A stretch of 64,000 nucleotides of DNA from JAFDVL01 sp963794955 (lineage in GTDB: Bacteria > Acidobacteriota > Blastocatellia > RBC074). Of the stretch, positions 35,821-44,255 are shown piece after piece. The position numbers were made by a program, and so were the translations under genes. A model generated the notes under the pieces. It saw only the letters and a list, made by a program, of their open reading frames with translations, was not told where the DNA came from and made no database searches. The stretch lies in the NCBI GenBank assembly GCA_963794955.1, contig CAWCGF010000005.1, positions 62,001 through 126,000 on the forward strand, read 5' to 3'. Numbering within the stretch: position 1 is the stretch's first letter; every line of letters starts with the position of its first letter.

Positions 35821-35874
35821 GAGCACCTCATTTTCTCCTTTGCTGATGCATAAGTTTGTCTTTGAAAAGCATAA

Positions 35875-35895
35875 AATCGCTTTATTTAAGCGATT
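35875..35895 (+). other. Stem-loop downstream of ftsA
   Basis: AATCGCTT (35875-35882) pairs with AAGCGATT (35888-35895) around a 5-nt loop, 55 bp after the ftsA stop. An A-run rather than a T-run follows on the plus strand, so it is a weak terminator candidate. The rest of 35821-36255 holds only the promoter at 35941 and no convincing gene. Confidence 0.45.
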
Positions 35896-35940
35896 GATTA
35901 AAAAAAGTTGCGATGAAGGGTCAGTTTGCTTGAGTTGCAC

Positions 35941-35968
35941 TTGGCAAATCTAGATGTTGTGCTAAAAT
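35941..35968 (+). promoter_or_regulatory. Likely ftsZ promoter
   Basis: TTGGCA (35941-35946), a 16-bp spacer and TAAAAT (35963-35968) lie about 290 bp upstream of ftsZ. This would give ftsZ its own transcript, as is common. The leader that follows is AT-rich and carries no convincing open frame. Confidence 0.6.
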
Positions 35969-36255
35969 CCGCAATCGCATACAAGATGACGCATTAAAAC
36001 AATTTCTCGCTCATCAATGCGAATGGCCTTTTAACAGCCACTCAATCTCACGATTTGTTGTATTTCAATTATTGACAAGCCTCGACCCCAAGACTTCTTT
36101 CCGATCTGAGCGATTACGGTTAAAGATGAAGAAAAACTTACTACATATTTATCGTAATATACCTGCTCCCTTAGCTGAGTTGGAAAGAAGAAAAAAACTA
36201 ACTAACTTAAATGAGGCATGTTTTTCAAACTTGCTAGTAATGCAGGAGGCGCAGG

Positions 36256-37392
36256 ATGGCAATAGATGATCGCCAAGGATTAGACATCAGCTTTGATGAA
36301 GATCCTCCCACTTCAGGAGCGCGAATCAAGGTGATCGGTGTGGGCGGCGGCGGCGGCAATGCTGTCAATCACATGATTGATGCCCGTATTGAGGGCATTG
36401 ATTTTCTGGTTGCAAACACTGATGCACAAGCGCTAAAACGCTCCTTTGCCCCGATTAAATTACAAATTGGCTCGCGGCTCACCAAAGGATTAGGGGCAGG
36501 CGCAAATCCTGACATCGGACGAGATGCTGCCCTTGAAGATACCGATAAAATTCTGGAAGCGCTCGACGGCGCGGACATGGTTTTCGTTACGGTTGGCATG
36601 GGAGGTGGAACCGGAACAGGGGCGGCCCCGATTATTGCTTCGCTGGCAGTGGAACTAGGTGCGCTCACGGTTGCCGTCGTCACAAAGCCCTTTCCTTTTG
36701 AAGGCCGACGCCGCATGCAGCAAGCCGACTTGGGTTTGCAAGAGTTGCGTTCTGTGGTTGATACGCTTATTACCATCCCGAACGAGCGGCTTAAGCAAAC
36801 GGTAGATCGGAATATGACACTCTCGGATTCTTTCCGGATGGCAGATGATGTGCTGCGGCAAGCCGTCCAAGGCATTTCAGATTTGATTACCGTGCCTGGC
36901 TTTATTAACGTTGACTTTGCCGATGTGAAATCCATTATGCAGGGCATGGGCATTGCCTTAATGGGAACCGGTCATTCAGTCGGCGATAATCGCGCGCAAG
37001 AAGCCACCCAACGCGCAATTTCCAGTCCGCTGCTCGAAGAAGCCACGATTCAAGGAGCGAAAGGCGTACTTGTGAATATCACGGGAGGAGCCGATTTGAC
37101 TCTTTTTGAAGTGGATGAGGCAATGCAAATTATCCACGATGAAGCCGACCCAGATGCCAATATTATTTTTGGCACGGTGACAGACGAGCGGCTGCAAAAC
37201 GAAATGAAGATCACTGTTATTGCCACGGGCTTTGAGAAGGCGAAAGCTGCCGAAAATTTACATAACTTCCCGGTACGGCAAAACACGGCGTCTCCTTCCA
37301 CGCCGCGTGTTGTAGGGACCATCAATCCTGCTCCCGCCGCGCGTCAGGAAGATTATGATACGCCAGCGTATATCCGTAAAAAGGCAGATTAA
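36256..37392 (+). CDS. ftsZ: Cell division GTPase FtsZ
   Basis: Tubulin-like GTPase that forms the Z ring. AGGAGG at 36244-36249 precedes ATG 36256. The 378-residue product shows IKVIGVGGGGGNAVNHMI, the GTP-binding GMGGGTGTGAAPIIASL near residue 117, T7-loop region VDFADVKSIMQGMGIALMGT, and a short linker leading to the conserved C-terminal peptide DYDTPAYIRKKAD, which binds FtsA. The linker is short. Last gene of the dcw cluster. Confidence 0.98.
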   Translation: MAIDDRQGLDISFDEDPPTSGARIKVIGVGGGGGNAVNHMIDARIEGIDFLVANTDAQALKRSFAPIKLQIGSRLTKGLGAGANPDIGRDAALEDTDKILEALDGADMVFVTVGMGGGTGTGAAPIIASLAVELGALTVAVVTKPFPFEGRRRMQQADLGLQELRSVVDTLITIPNERLKQTVDRNMTLSDSFRMADDVLRQAVQGISDLITVPGFINVDFADVKSIMQGMGIALMGTGHSVGDNRAQEATQRAISSPLLEEATIQGAKGVLVNITGGADLTLFEVDEAMQIIHDEADPDANIIFGTVTDERLQNEMKITVIATGFEKAKAAENLHNFPVRQNTASPSTPRVVGTINPAPAARQEDYDTPAYIRKKAD

Positions 37393-37810
37393 CTTCCTAC
37401 GGAACTAACGAGAATTCAGCGGTCACGAAAACTAAAACAAATAAGCTGGGAGTTGAAATTAAAGCTCGCGGCTTGCACTTGGTGTTTAATGTAAGATAGC
37501 ATAGGGCTACCCATTGAACAGTAGTGCCGCCTATCGTATTGGCGCGAGGCTTGGCGCCAACGATGATTCCTGCATCTTACAGATGCTCGCACGAGTAATG
37601 TCTTGAAGTAACCTTTGGGACGAGCGGTTAGTCACCTCACACGCTATCGAAATGGCAGAGCCTCTGTCGTAACCAAGCGCGGCTCAAGCACGTATCAAGC
37701 AAACTCTCTGGGGCAGATGAAAAATGTATTATGAGCGAGTTACTAGGGTGGATCGCTCATCGCAGCTTATCTTTCCCATTCCATGAAATAATGCAAAAGG
37801 AGACCTTACA
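37393..37810 (+). other. 418-bp non-coding gap between ftsZ and the Hfq-like gene
   Basis: No open frame is convincing. A pair TTGGCGC / GCGCCAA around an 8-nt loop near 37540-37562 and a smaller GCATC/GATGC stem at about 37570-37590 could fold in RNA. A weak promoter-like TTGCAC...TAGCAT lies near 37475-37504. A small RNA or a long leader of the Hfq-like gene are both possible; neither is shown. Confidence 0.35.
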
Positions 37811-38173
37811 TTGAACAGGAAGTTAATTCGCACCACATTGGCTGAAGTCAAAGAACGTGAAGCGCAGGTGCATGCAGCGCGGGCAGCGCATCATACGTCA
37901 CAACAATCGTCGCAACAATCGGCAGCGGCGGCGGCGCAGCGCAAAAAAGTTCCACCGGAGCAAACTAACGCAGAGAGCTTCTATTATAAGAAGCAAATGG
38001 ATGCCCATACACCGATGGTGATTGTGCTCCAAGATGGAGAAACGCTGCATGGCTCGATTGAATGGTATGACAAAAACAGCCTCAAACTGAATCGGCAGGA
38101 GGGACCGAACCTGTTGATTCTCAAACACAATATCAAGTACCTCTACAAAGACTCAGAGACCGCCAAGAAATAG
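37811..38173 (+). CDS. Hfq-like Sm-domain protein (first copy)
   Basis: Probable RNA-binding Sm-fold protein, 120 residues. AGGAG at 37798-37802 precedes a TTG start. The C-terminal half aligns with Hfq: TPMVIVLQDGETLHGSIEWY (Sm1), then SLKLNRQEGPNLLILKHNIKYLYK (Sm2 region) keeping the KH pair of the Hfq YKHAI motif. The N-terminal 60 residues are Ala/Gln-rich and disordered (QSSQQSAAAAAQRKK), an extension absent from classical Hfq of about 80-100 residues. It lies between ftsZ and pdxA. A role as an RNA chaperone for small RNAs is inference; the proximal-face residues are only partly conserved. Confidence 0.72.
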   Translation: MNRKLIRTTLAEVKEREAQVHAARAAHHTSQQSSQQSAAAAAQRKKVPPEQTNAESFYYKKQMDAHTPMVIVLQDGETLHGSIEWYDKNSLKLNRQEGPNLLILKHNIKYLYKDSETAKK

Positions 38174-38215
38174 TCTCGTAGTCGTTCGAGAATCAGACGA
38201 CTTGCATGCCGCCCT

Positions 38216-39250
38216 ATGACCTTGCCCAGCAGTAATGAACAAAAGGCACTGCGGCCACGCATCGGTATTACGATAGGTGACCCCGCAGGTATTGGTCCTG
38301 AGGTTGCACTCAAAGCCTCCTCTAGTGAAGATGTTTTAGCTGTTTGTCTTCCCATACTAATTGGCGATGCCCAATATCTCACCTCTTGGGCGCAGGCTTT
38401 CCAGCTTTCTTGTGGTTTTGAAATTATCCATTCCGGCGAGTCAGTTGCTACCAACGCTGACGTTCCTCTGATTTACAGCTTGAACAATCTTCCCGCCTCT
38501 CTTGTAATGGGGAGGGAGCAAGCTCTGGCTGGTCGTGCCGCAGGCGAATACATCGAAGCCGCCGTGCAATTATGTCAAGCTGGAGAAATTGACGCAGTAG
38601 TGACAGCGCCGCTCAATAAAAGTGCGCTGCATTTAGGCGGGTATCCTTTTCCCGGTCATACCGAGATGTTCGCGCACCTGACAGGCACCGAAGACTACGC
38701 TATGTCTTTCGTTGCGCCGAATCTGCGAGTCGCCTTATTGACCACGCACTTGCCGCTGGCGGAAGTCCCGGCTCAGGTAAAAAAAGAACCGCTGGAAAAA
38801 TTGCTACGCTTGGTGCAGCGGGAATTGTTGCGGCTGGGGTTCGCCAAGCCGCGCATTGCTGTCGCGGCCTTGAACCCGCACGGCGGCGAGGGAGGCTTAT
38901 TTGGCCAGGAAGAAGCCACCGAAATGTTGCCCGCCATTGAAGCCTGCCGCAATAAGCATGGAATAGATGTCACTGGGCCGTTTTCCGGCGACACGATTTT
39001 TTTGCGAGCGGCGCGTGGTGAATTTGATATGGTGATTTCCTGCTACCACGACCAAGGCTTGATTCCGATCAAATGCTTTGCCTTTGGTGAAGCCGTTAAT
39101 GTAACGCTAGGCTTACCGTTTATTCGCACTTCCGTAGATCACGGCACAGGCTTCGACATCGCGGGACAAGGCAAAGCCAATCCTGCGAGCATGATTACAG
39201 CCATCAAACTAGCCGTAGAGTTATGGCAGCAGCGCAAAAATGCCAATTAA
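38216..39250 (+). CDS. pdxA: 4-hydroxythreonine-4-phosphate dehydrogenase
   Basis: NAD-dependent enzyme of the DXP-dependent pyridoxal phosphate pathway. The 344-residue product shows RPRIGITIGDPAGIGPEVAL, VTAPLNKSALHLGGYPFPGH, AMSFVAPNLRVALLTTHLPL, RIAVAALNPHGGEGGLFG (metal ligands), GPFSGDTIFLRAARGEFD and CYHDQGLIPIKCFAF with GTGFDIAGQGKANPASMI near the end. No adjacent pdxJ or ksgA is present. No strong Shine-Dalgarno. It starts 42 bp after the Hfq-like gene, perhaps on the same transcript. Confidence 0.95.
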   Translation: MTLPSSNEQKALRPRIGITIGDPAGIGPEVALKASSSEDVLAVCLPILIGDAQYLTSWAQAFQLSCGFEIIHSGESVATNADVPLIYSLNNLPASLVMGREQALAGRAAGEYIEAAVQLCQAGEIDAVVTAPLNKSALHLGGYPFPGHTEMFAHLTGTEDYAMSFVAPNLRVALLTTHLPLAEVPAQVKKEPLEKLLRLVQRELLRLGFAKPRIAVAALNPHGGEGGLFGQEEATEMLPAIEACRNKHGIDVTGPFSGDTIFLRAARGEFDMVISCYHDQGLIPIKCFAFGEAVNVTLGLPFIRTSVDHGTGFDIAGQGKANPASMITAIKLAVELWQQRKNAN

Positions 39251-39322
39251 AGCTCGCTTCCATCCTCAGATTTTAGAGCGAGGCTTGTAACTTCTTTGCG
39301 GTTGGGGCATAAATCACAAGCT

Positions 39323-40189
39323 ATGATTCTTCCGCTTGACCCTGATTATATTTATGAAGCCGTCGAACGCGCCTTGCTCGAAGACCTGGGCCGTGGCGAC
39401 ATTACTTCGCGGTCTACCATTCGCACGACGGCGCGCGGTGCTGGCAGCTTTCTGGCTAAACAGGATTTGGTGCTGGCAGGCATTGAAGTCGCTGATGCGG
39501 TTTTCAGTTGGTTCGACATCGAAACCCAGATTCAATCCATGGCGAATGACGGCGATGGAATTAAGGCGGGTAAAGTGTTTGCGCGTGTCGCAGGTGAAGC
39601 GCAAACGCTACTGGCTGCAGAACGCACCGCGCTAAACTTCCTACAACATCTTTCTGGCATCGCGACGAAAACCAGACTATTTGTAGATGCGATTGCCGGC
39701 ACGGACGCGCAAATCGTAGATACTCGCAAGACCGTGCCAGGCCTGCGAATGCTGGAAAAATATGCTGTCACCTGCGGCGGAGGTCGCAATCACCGCCTCG
39801 GCTTGGACGATGGCGTGCTGATTAAGGATAATCACATTGTCTTAGCTGGCGGCCTTGATGAAGCCGTGCGACGTGCGCGCGAAGTCGTTGGCCACTTGCA
39901 CAAAATCGAAGTCGAAACCGCCTCGCTCGACCAAGTCAAACAAGCGCTGCAAGCCAATGCGGACATCATCATGCTCGACAATATGACGCCCGCTCAGGTC
40001 AGTGAATGCGTCGCTGTTGTCAAAGCTTCGTCGTCTGAAGATCGGCGTGCCTTGACCGAAGCCTCTGGTGGCATCACGCTCGACAACGTGCGCGCGTATG
40101 CGGAAGCGGGCGTGGATTTGATTTCGATTGGCGCAATCACCCATTCTGCGCCCGCAGTAGACATTAGCTTTAAGATCAAAACCAGTTGA
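39323..40189 (+). CDS. nadC: Nicotinate-nucleotide pyrophosphorylase (carboxylating)
   Basis: Quinolinate phosphoribosyltransferase that makes nicotinate mononucleotide in NAD synthesis. ATG 39323 (MILPLDPDYIYEAVERALLE) gives 288 residues. EDLGRGDITS, ERTALNFLQHLSGIATKTR, DTRKTVPGLRMLEKYAVTCG, GGGRNHRLGLDDGVLIKDNH and EVETASLDQVKQAL are family landmarks, including the substrate-binding RKT and KDNH. No nadA or nadB nearby. It lies between pdxA and birA in a cofactor group. Confidence 0.96.
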   Translation: MILPLDPDYIYEAVERALLEDLGRGDITSRSTIRTTARGAGSFLAKQDLVLAGIEVADAVFSWFDIETQIQSMANDGDGIKAGKVFARVAGEAQTLLAAERTALNFLQHLSGIATKTRLFVDAIAGTDAQIVDTRKTVPGLRMLEKYAVTCGGGRNHRLGLDDGVLIKDNHIVLAGGLDEAVRRAREVVGHLHKIEVETASLDQVKQALQANADIIMLDNMTPAQVSECVAVVKASSSEDRRALTEASGGITLDNVRAYAEAGVDLISIGAITHSAPAVDISFKIKTS

Positions 40190-40241
40190 TTGCGGTGAAC
40201 CCTGGATTGTAAATTTAAACTCGCCTTCTTTGCCTAACGCC

Positions 40242-41057
40242 ATGCAAACGCACGACCCAGACTCTTTACAATCCGCAATCCGCAATCCGCAATCCGCAAT
40301 TTCGCTTCACTTGCCCTTCACGATTCATCACTACAAAACACTTGGCTCAACCAATGACCAATTGAAGCACATGCTGAACGCGCTGGAATTCACCTGTGTG
40401 ACAGCGGATGAACAAACGGCTGGGCGCGGCAGGCGGGATCGCTCCTGGCATTCTGCGCTGGGCGAGGGATTGTATTTGTCAGTGCTGCTACGGCCTGATA
40501 TTGCTGCCCATAAATTTCCGCTGCTCAGTTTAATGGCAGCCGTGGCAGTCGCAGAAACGATGTTTGAGCAAGCTAAGGGCTTACGCTCCCAACTAGATAT
40601 TAAATGGCCGAATGATGTATTAGTGAACGGGCGCAAGCTCTGTGGCATTTTGATTGAAAGCACAACCATCCATCGCGAAACGCCACGTGTGATTATTGGC
40701 ATTGGTGTAAACCTCAATCAGCAAGCTTTCCCACCGGAACTTAGTGAATTAGCGACCTCATTAACCATCGAATGCGGCCAAAGTCTCAATATTGCGACTT
40801 TTAGAAATTGCCTCTTATCAAATCTTGCTCTCTGGTACGAAGACTTGCGCCACAGCCGCTCCCATAAAATCCTCCATCGCTGGCAAGAGCTTTCGACGTA
40901 TGCACAAGACAAACAAGTTGTCGTATATTTCGAGCAGGAGGAAATCCAAGGCGAAACCTGTGGATTGAATGAAAGCGGTGCCCTCCTGCTCAAAACGGAT
41001 GCTGGAATAATCCGTCCCCTCCTAGTCGGCGAAATCAAACACCTGCGCCAACAGTAA
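40242..41057 (+). CDS. birA: Biotin-[acetyl-CoA-carboxylase] ligase
   Basis: Biotin protein ligase that activates biotin to biotinyl-AMP and attaches it to the carboxylase carrier protein. The 271-residue product starts at ATG 40242 and has no N-terminal helix-turn-helix, so it is a class I ligase without repressor function. The catalytic core shows GSTNDQLKH, DEQTAGRGRRDRSWHS (biotin loop), YLSVLLRPDIAAHKFPLLSL, DIKWPNDVLVNGRKLCGIL and RVIIGIGVNLNQ. The first 25 residues (with LQSAIRNPQSAI) are encoded by a CAATCCG heptamer array and may be a repeat-derived extension. Confidence 0.94.
   Translation: MQTHDPDSLQSAIRNPQSAISLHLPFTIHHYKTLGSTNDQLKHMLNALEFTCVTADEQTAGRGRRDRSWHSALGEGLYLSVLLRPDIAAHKFPLLSLMAAVAVAETMFEQAKGLRSQLDIKWPNDVLVNGRKLCGILIESTTIHRETPRVIIGIGVNLNQQAFPPELSELATSLTIECGQSLNIATFRNCLLSNLALWYEDLRHSRSHKILHRWQELSTYAQDKQVVVYFEQEEIQGETCGLNESGALLLKTDAGIIRPLLVGEIKHLRQQ
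40269..40300. repeat. CAATCCG heptamer array inside the birA start region
   Basis: Four exact copies of CAATCCG run from 40269 to 40296, plus a partial fifth copy CAAT to 40300. They lie in frame in birA, and because the unit is 7 bases each copy is read in a different phase, giving the peptide LQSAIRNPQSAI. This is the cleanest heptamer tandem in the window. Confidence 0.9.
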
Positions 41058-41209
41058 TTCATTTTTCTGTGACATGTTTTGCTTTTTTTGTCAGTCATAG
41101 TCAGAAAGCTTTTTAGTTTTCTCGCTTATACGAATAGGGAAAGAGAAAACTTGACGCAGGGAGTACAATAGCGCGAACAGTTCCGGCCCCTCGCGTTTTC
41201 TAAAGTGAA

Positions 41210-43276
41210 ATGAGCAAAATTATGACAGGCCGATTTCCATATCCTATCGCTACCTTACTCTTCGCAATCATTTTGCTTGCCAGCCTTAGCCTGATGGTCG
41301 CCGCGCAAAAGCAAGAGCGCGCCTTAACTGTTGTGCAAACGAGCGGCGAAACACTGGATGGCAAAGGAAAGTTATGGGCGGTAGTCGTGGGTGTCTCCAG
41401 CTATCGCAACTTGAACAAAGAGCAGCAACTTCAGTTTGCGCATCGGGATGCACAGGATTTCGCAGCCTTTTTGCGTAGCCCTAATGGCGGCGGCTTTCCG
41501 GCTAATCAAATTACGCTTTTATTAAATCAAGATGCGTCCGTCTCAGCCATTCGGAGCGCGCTCGGCACGGCCCTGCCGCGCTCTGTTGAACCAGATGATG
41601 TAGTGGTGATTTTCTTCGCTGGTCACGGCGTAGTCGAAGGCGAACGCGACGGCTATTTGCTGGCGCACGATTCTGATCCGCAAAACTTGTATGCGACGGC
41701 GCTGCCCATTGCCGAATTGGATCGCATCATTACCGAACGCATTCACGCCCGCTCTGTCATTCTGATTGCAGATGCCTGCCACGCAGGGAAATTAGGCTGG
41801 ACATCGCGCGCCACTGAAGCGCAAACGATGGTTAATCGCTATCTGGACGAAGTCGGCAAAAGCGGCAAAGGCGTTTTGCGCATCCTCGGTTCGCGCGCCG
41901 ATCAGCGCAGTTATGAAAGCGAGCAATGGGGCGGCGGCCACGGCGTGTTCACGCATTTTTTGCTGAAAGGATTGAAGGGCGAAGCGGATAAAGACAAAGA
42001 TGGGGTGGTTCGCGCGGCTGAAATTTTGGAATATTTGTCCGACACCGTGCCCAAAGAAACCAAGGCGTTGCAGCATCCACGCGCGGCAGGAAGTATTGAT
42101 CCGCGCTTGCCGCTGGCCGTCTTGAGTAAAACGTTACCAGTTATCAAACCTGAACCGGAGAAGGCGACAACAACCTCTGTGACACTTGAAATTCGCGGCT
42201 TGCCCGGCAGCGATGTCTACCTGAACAACAGCTTCAAAGGCAAAATTCGCCCGAATGGTTCATTGATCATCGAACAACTCAAAGCAGGTCAGCACGAGTT
42301 TTCGATGGATACGCCTGGTGCTTCTACAGTAACGCAGAAGCTTTCGCTGATAGCAGAAAGAACTATCGTGAATGTGAAGGCGGCCCATCCGGCGACGCCA
42401 TTAGCCAAACCGACTTCGCCACTCGTCGCGCAAATCAACCAATTGCTTGCCGCCAAACAAATCGGGCAGGCGTGGCAGCAATATCAGCAGCTAGTGCAAA
42501 CCACTCCGCAGGAACCGCAACGCAAAAGTATCGAGATTGCGCTCGGTGGCTACTTTGAAGCGATTGGTCAACAAGCGATCAGCAATTATGTGCAGGCCTC
42601 AATTAACACAGTAAGCCGTCATTCGTTTCGTCAGGGTGCCGAGGCGTATCGCTTGCTGAAGTCTATCAATATCACCGATCCAAACATCGAAGCCAAATAT
42701 TTGTTTTGCGAAGGCCGCGCCTTGATCGAAGAAAATCGCGTGCAAGAGGCAATTCCCGTTTTGCAACAAGCCGCGAAACTTGATCCGCGTGCGGCGTACA
42801 CGTGGAATGCACTCGGCTTAGCGTACGAGAAACGGCAGGATAATGACAAAGCCTTCGACGCCTACAAACGAGCGGCGGATTTAGCTCCCGCGTGGGCTGC
42901 GCCTGTTTTTCATGTTGGGTATCACTACTTCCAGCAAAAGAAATTCGACAAGGCCGAGCGTGCCTTCACACAAGCCGTGCAAGCTGACCCCAACGTGCCT
43001 GAATCCCGCTTGATGCTGGTGCGTGCCGCGCGGCTCAGTCGCCAATTCGACAAAGCCGAAACCGAAGCGAAAGATTTGCTGCAAAAATTCCCGGCGCAAG
43101 CCAATCCGTACTTGGCCGATACCTATCTGGAGCTCGCGCAGATTTATGAAATCTCTGGGCGGTATGCCGACGCTGCCAATGCGTTTGAGACGATCTTGAA
43201 AATCGCTCCCGCCAGAAACGACCGCGACCGCATCGCCTCGCATCTCAAAGAACTGCGGAAAATGATTAAGAACTAA
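41210..43276 (+). CDS. Exported caspase-like (peptidase C14) protein with TPR repeats
   Basis: A 688-residue exported protein. The N-terminal helix PYPIATLLFAIILLASLSLM, ending VAAQ, is a signal peptide. Residues 53-300 form a caspase-fold domain with the catalytic pair: His139 in FFAGHG and Cys190 in ADACHAG. A PEGA-like beta domain follows (VTLEIRGLPGSDVYLNNSFK), then from about residue 410 helical TPR-type repeats, clearest as AAYTWNALGLAYEKRQDNDK and APVFHVGYHYFQQKKFDKAE. Probably periplasmic, so it is a metacaspase-like protease or scaffold outside the cytoplasm. Upstream, GTTTTCTC/GAGAAAAC (41116-41123, 41143-41150) forms an inverted pair near the start. Substrate unknown. Confidence 0.87.
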   Translation: MSKIMTGRFPYPIATLLFAIILLASLSLMVAAQKQERALTVVQTSGETLDGKGKLWAVVVGVSSYRNLNKEQQLQFAHRDAQDFAAFLRSPNGGGFPANQITLLLNQDASVSAIRSALGTALPRSVEPDDVVVIFFAGHGVVEGERDGYLLAHDSDPQNLYATALPIAELDRIITERIHARSVILIADACHAGKLGWTSRATEAQTMVNRYLDEVGKSGKGVLRILGSRADQRSYESEQWGGGHGVFTHFLLKGLKGEADKDKDGVVRAAEILEYLSDTVPKETKALQHPRAAGSIDPRLPLAVLSKTLPVIKPEPEKATTTSVTLEIRGLPGSDVYLNNSFKGKIRPNGSLIIEQLKAGQHEFSMDTPGASTVTQKLSLIAERTIVNVKAAHPATPLAKPTSPLVAQINQLLAAKQIGQAWQQYQQLVQTTPQEPQRKSIEIALGGYFEAIGQQAISNYVQASINTVSRHSFRQGAEAYRLLKSINITDPNIEAKYLFCEGRALIEENRVQEAIPVLQQAAKLDPRAAYTWNALGLAYEKRQDNDKAFDAYKRAADLAPAWAAPVFHVGYHYFQQKKFDKAERAFTQAVQADPNVPESRLMLVRAARLSRQFDKAETEAKDLLQKFPAQANPYLADTYLELAQIYEISGRYADAANAFETILKIAPARNDRDRIASHLKELRKMIKN

Positions 43277-43300
43277 ACTTATCCAACACACTGTGAACAC

Positions 43301-43338
43301 TGGCGGAGCGTGCAGAAAACTTTCTGTGCGGTCCGCCA
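43301..43338 (+). terminator. Strong hairpin after the caspase-like gene
   Basis: TGGCGGA (43301-43307) pairs with TCCGCCA (43332-43338), and inside it GCAGAAA pairs with TTTCTGTGC over a 3-4 nt loop. It starts 25 bp after the stop. The run that follows is AATTTGTTTG, only weakly T-rich, so it is a probable but imperfect terminator separating this gene from coaX. Confidence 0.55.
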
Positions 43339-43417
43339 ATTTGTTTGCGGCTCTTTCCAGTTGCTTGGTAAGATACCGCCGTATTCAAGAACAACTTCGC
43401 TACTATCCGAAAACCTT

Positions 43418-44185
43418 ATGCTCCTAGTCATTGACGTTGGTAATACAAACACGGTCGTTGGCGTTTACGACGGCGAAAAGATCATCACCAACTGGCGGCT
43501 TTCCACCGAACGCAATCGCACGATTGACGAATATGGCATCCTTTTCCGCAATCTATTTACCCTCACCAAAATGGACTCTGAGAAGATCACCGGAATTGCG
43601 ATTTCTTCGGTCGTCCCGCCACTCCATTTCACGCTGACGAAGATGTCAGAAATCTACTTTGGCCTAACGCCATACTTTGTCGATCACACGAGCGATACCG
43701 GCATGCCGATTCGCTATCACCCTGCAACGGATGTCGGCGCGGATCGCATTGTGAACAGCGTCGCCGCCATTCAACGCTACGGCGCGCCTTGCATTATCGT
43801 AGATTTCGGCACAGCGACAACGTTCGACGCCGTCAGCAAAAACAATGAATACCTTGGCGGCGTCATCACTCCCGGCCTCAATATTTCTGCCGAAGCCTTG
43901 TTCCAACGCGCAGCTCGTTTGTCGCGGGTCGAAATCCGACGGCCCGAACAAGTCATCGGCGAAACCACGATTGGCAGTGTGCAATCGGGTTTGTATTACG
44001 GCTACATTGGCTTGGTAGATGGCATTTTGCGCCGGATGATCGCCGAGCTTGGTGAGGGAACAAAAGTGATTTCGACAGGCGGTTTAGCCAAGTTGATTGG
44101 TCGCGGTAGCGAACTGATCGAAGAAATTGACGATGACCTTACGCTAGAAGGCTTGCGCATCATTTACGAAAGAAACAAGAAGTAG
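43418..44185 (+). CDS. coaX: Type III pantothenate kinase
   Basis: Acetate/sugar-kinase-fold enzyme that phosphorylates pantothenate, the first step to coenzyme A; it needs a monovalent cation and is not inhibited by CoA. ATG 43418 gives 255 residues starting MLLVIDVGNTNTVVGVYDGE (phosphate loop DxGNT). Further motifs are WRLSTERNRTIDEYGILF, ISSVVPPLHFTLTKM, GADRIVNSVAAIQRY and CIIVDFGTATTFDAVS. A longer frame upstream runs through the hairpin at 43301 and is rejected. Confidence 0.95.
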   Translation: MLLVIDVGNTNTVVGVYDGEKIITNWRLSTERNRTIDEYGILFRNLFTLTKMDSEKITGIAISSVVPPLHFTLTKMSEIYFGLTPYFVDHTSDTGMPIRYHPATDVGADRIVNSVAAIQRYGAPCIIVDFGTATTFDAVSKNNEYLGGVITPGLNISAEALFQRAARLSRVEIRRPEQVIGETTIGSVQSGLYYGYIGLVDGILRRMIAELGEGTKVISTGGLAKLIGRGSELIEEIDDDLTLEGLRIIYERNKK

Positions 44186-44250
44186 GGATTAGGGATCGGA
44201 GGCTAGGGGTTTGAAGATTCTGCCCTCTGCTCCCTGCTCCCTGCCCCCAG
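44186..44250. repeat. CTGCTCC heptamer array
   Basis: CTGCTCC (44227-44233), CTGCTCC (44234-44240) and CTGCCCC (44241-44247) run in tandem. To the left, GGGATTAGGGATCGGAGGC words (44186-44205) can pair with CCC/CTCC words of the array. The array lies in the gap between coaX and the next gene. Confidence 0.65.
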
Positions 44251-44255
44251 CCTCC

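Noticed and set aside
36072..36269. 65-codon frame overlapping the ftsZ start
   Set aside because: No Shine-Dalgarno, no family resemblance, AT-rich leader composition; it overlaps the AGGAGG and start of ftsZ. A leader peptide cannot be excluded.
40269..40300. CRISPR-like short repeats
   Set aside because: Units are 7 bp in direct tandem with no spacers, so this is a heptamer array and not a CRISPR.
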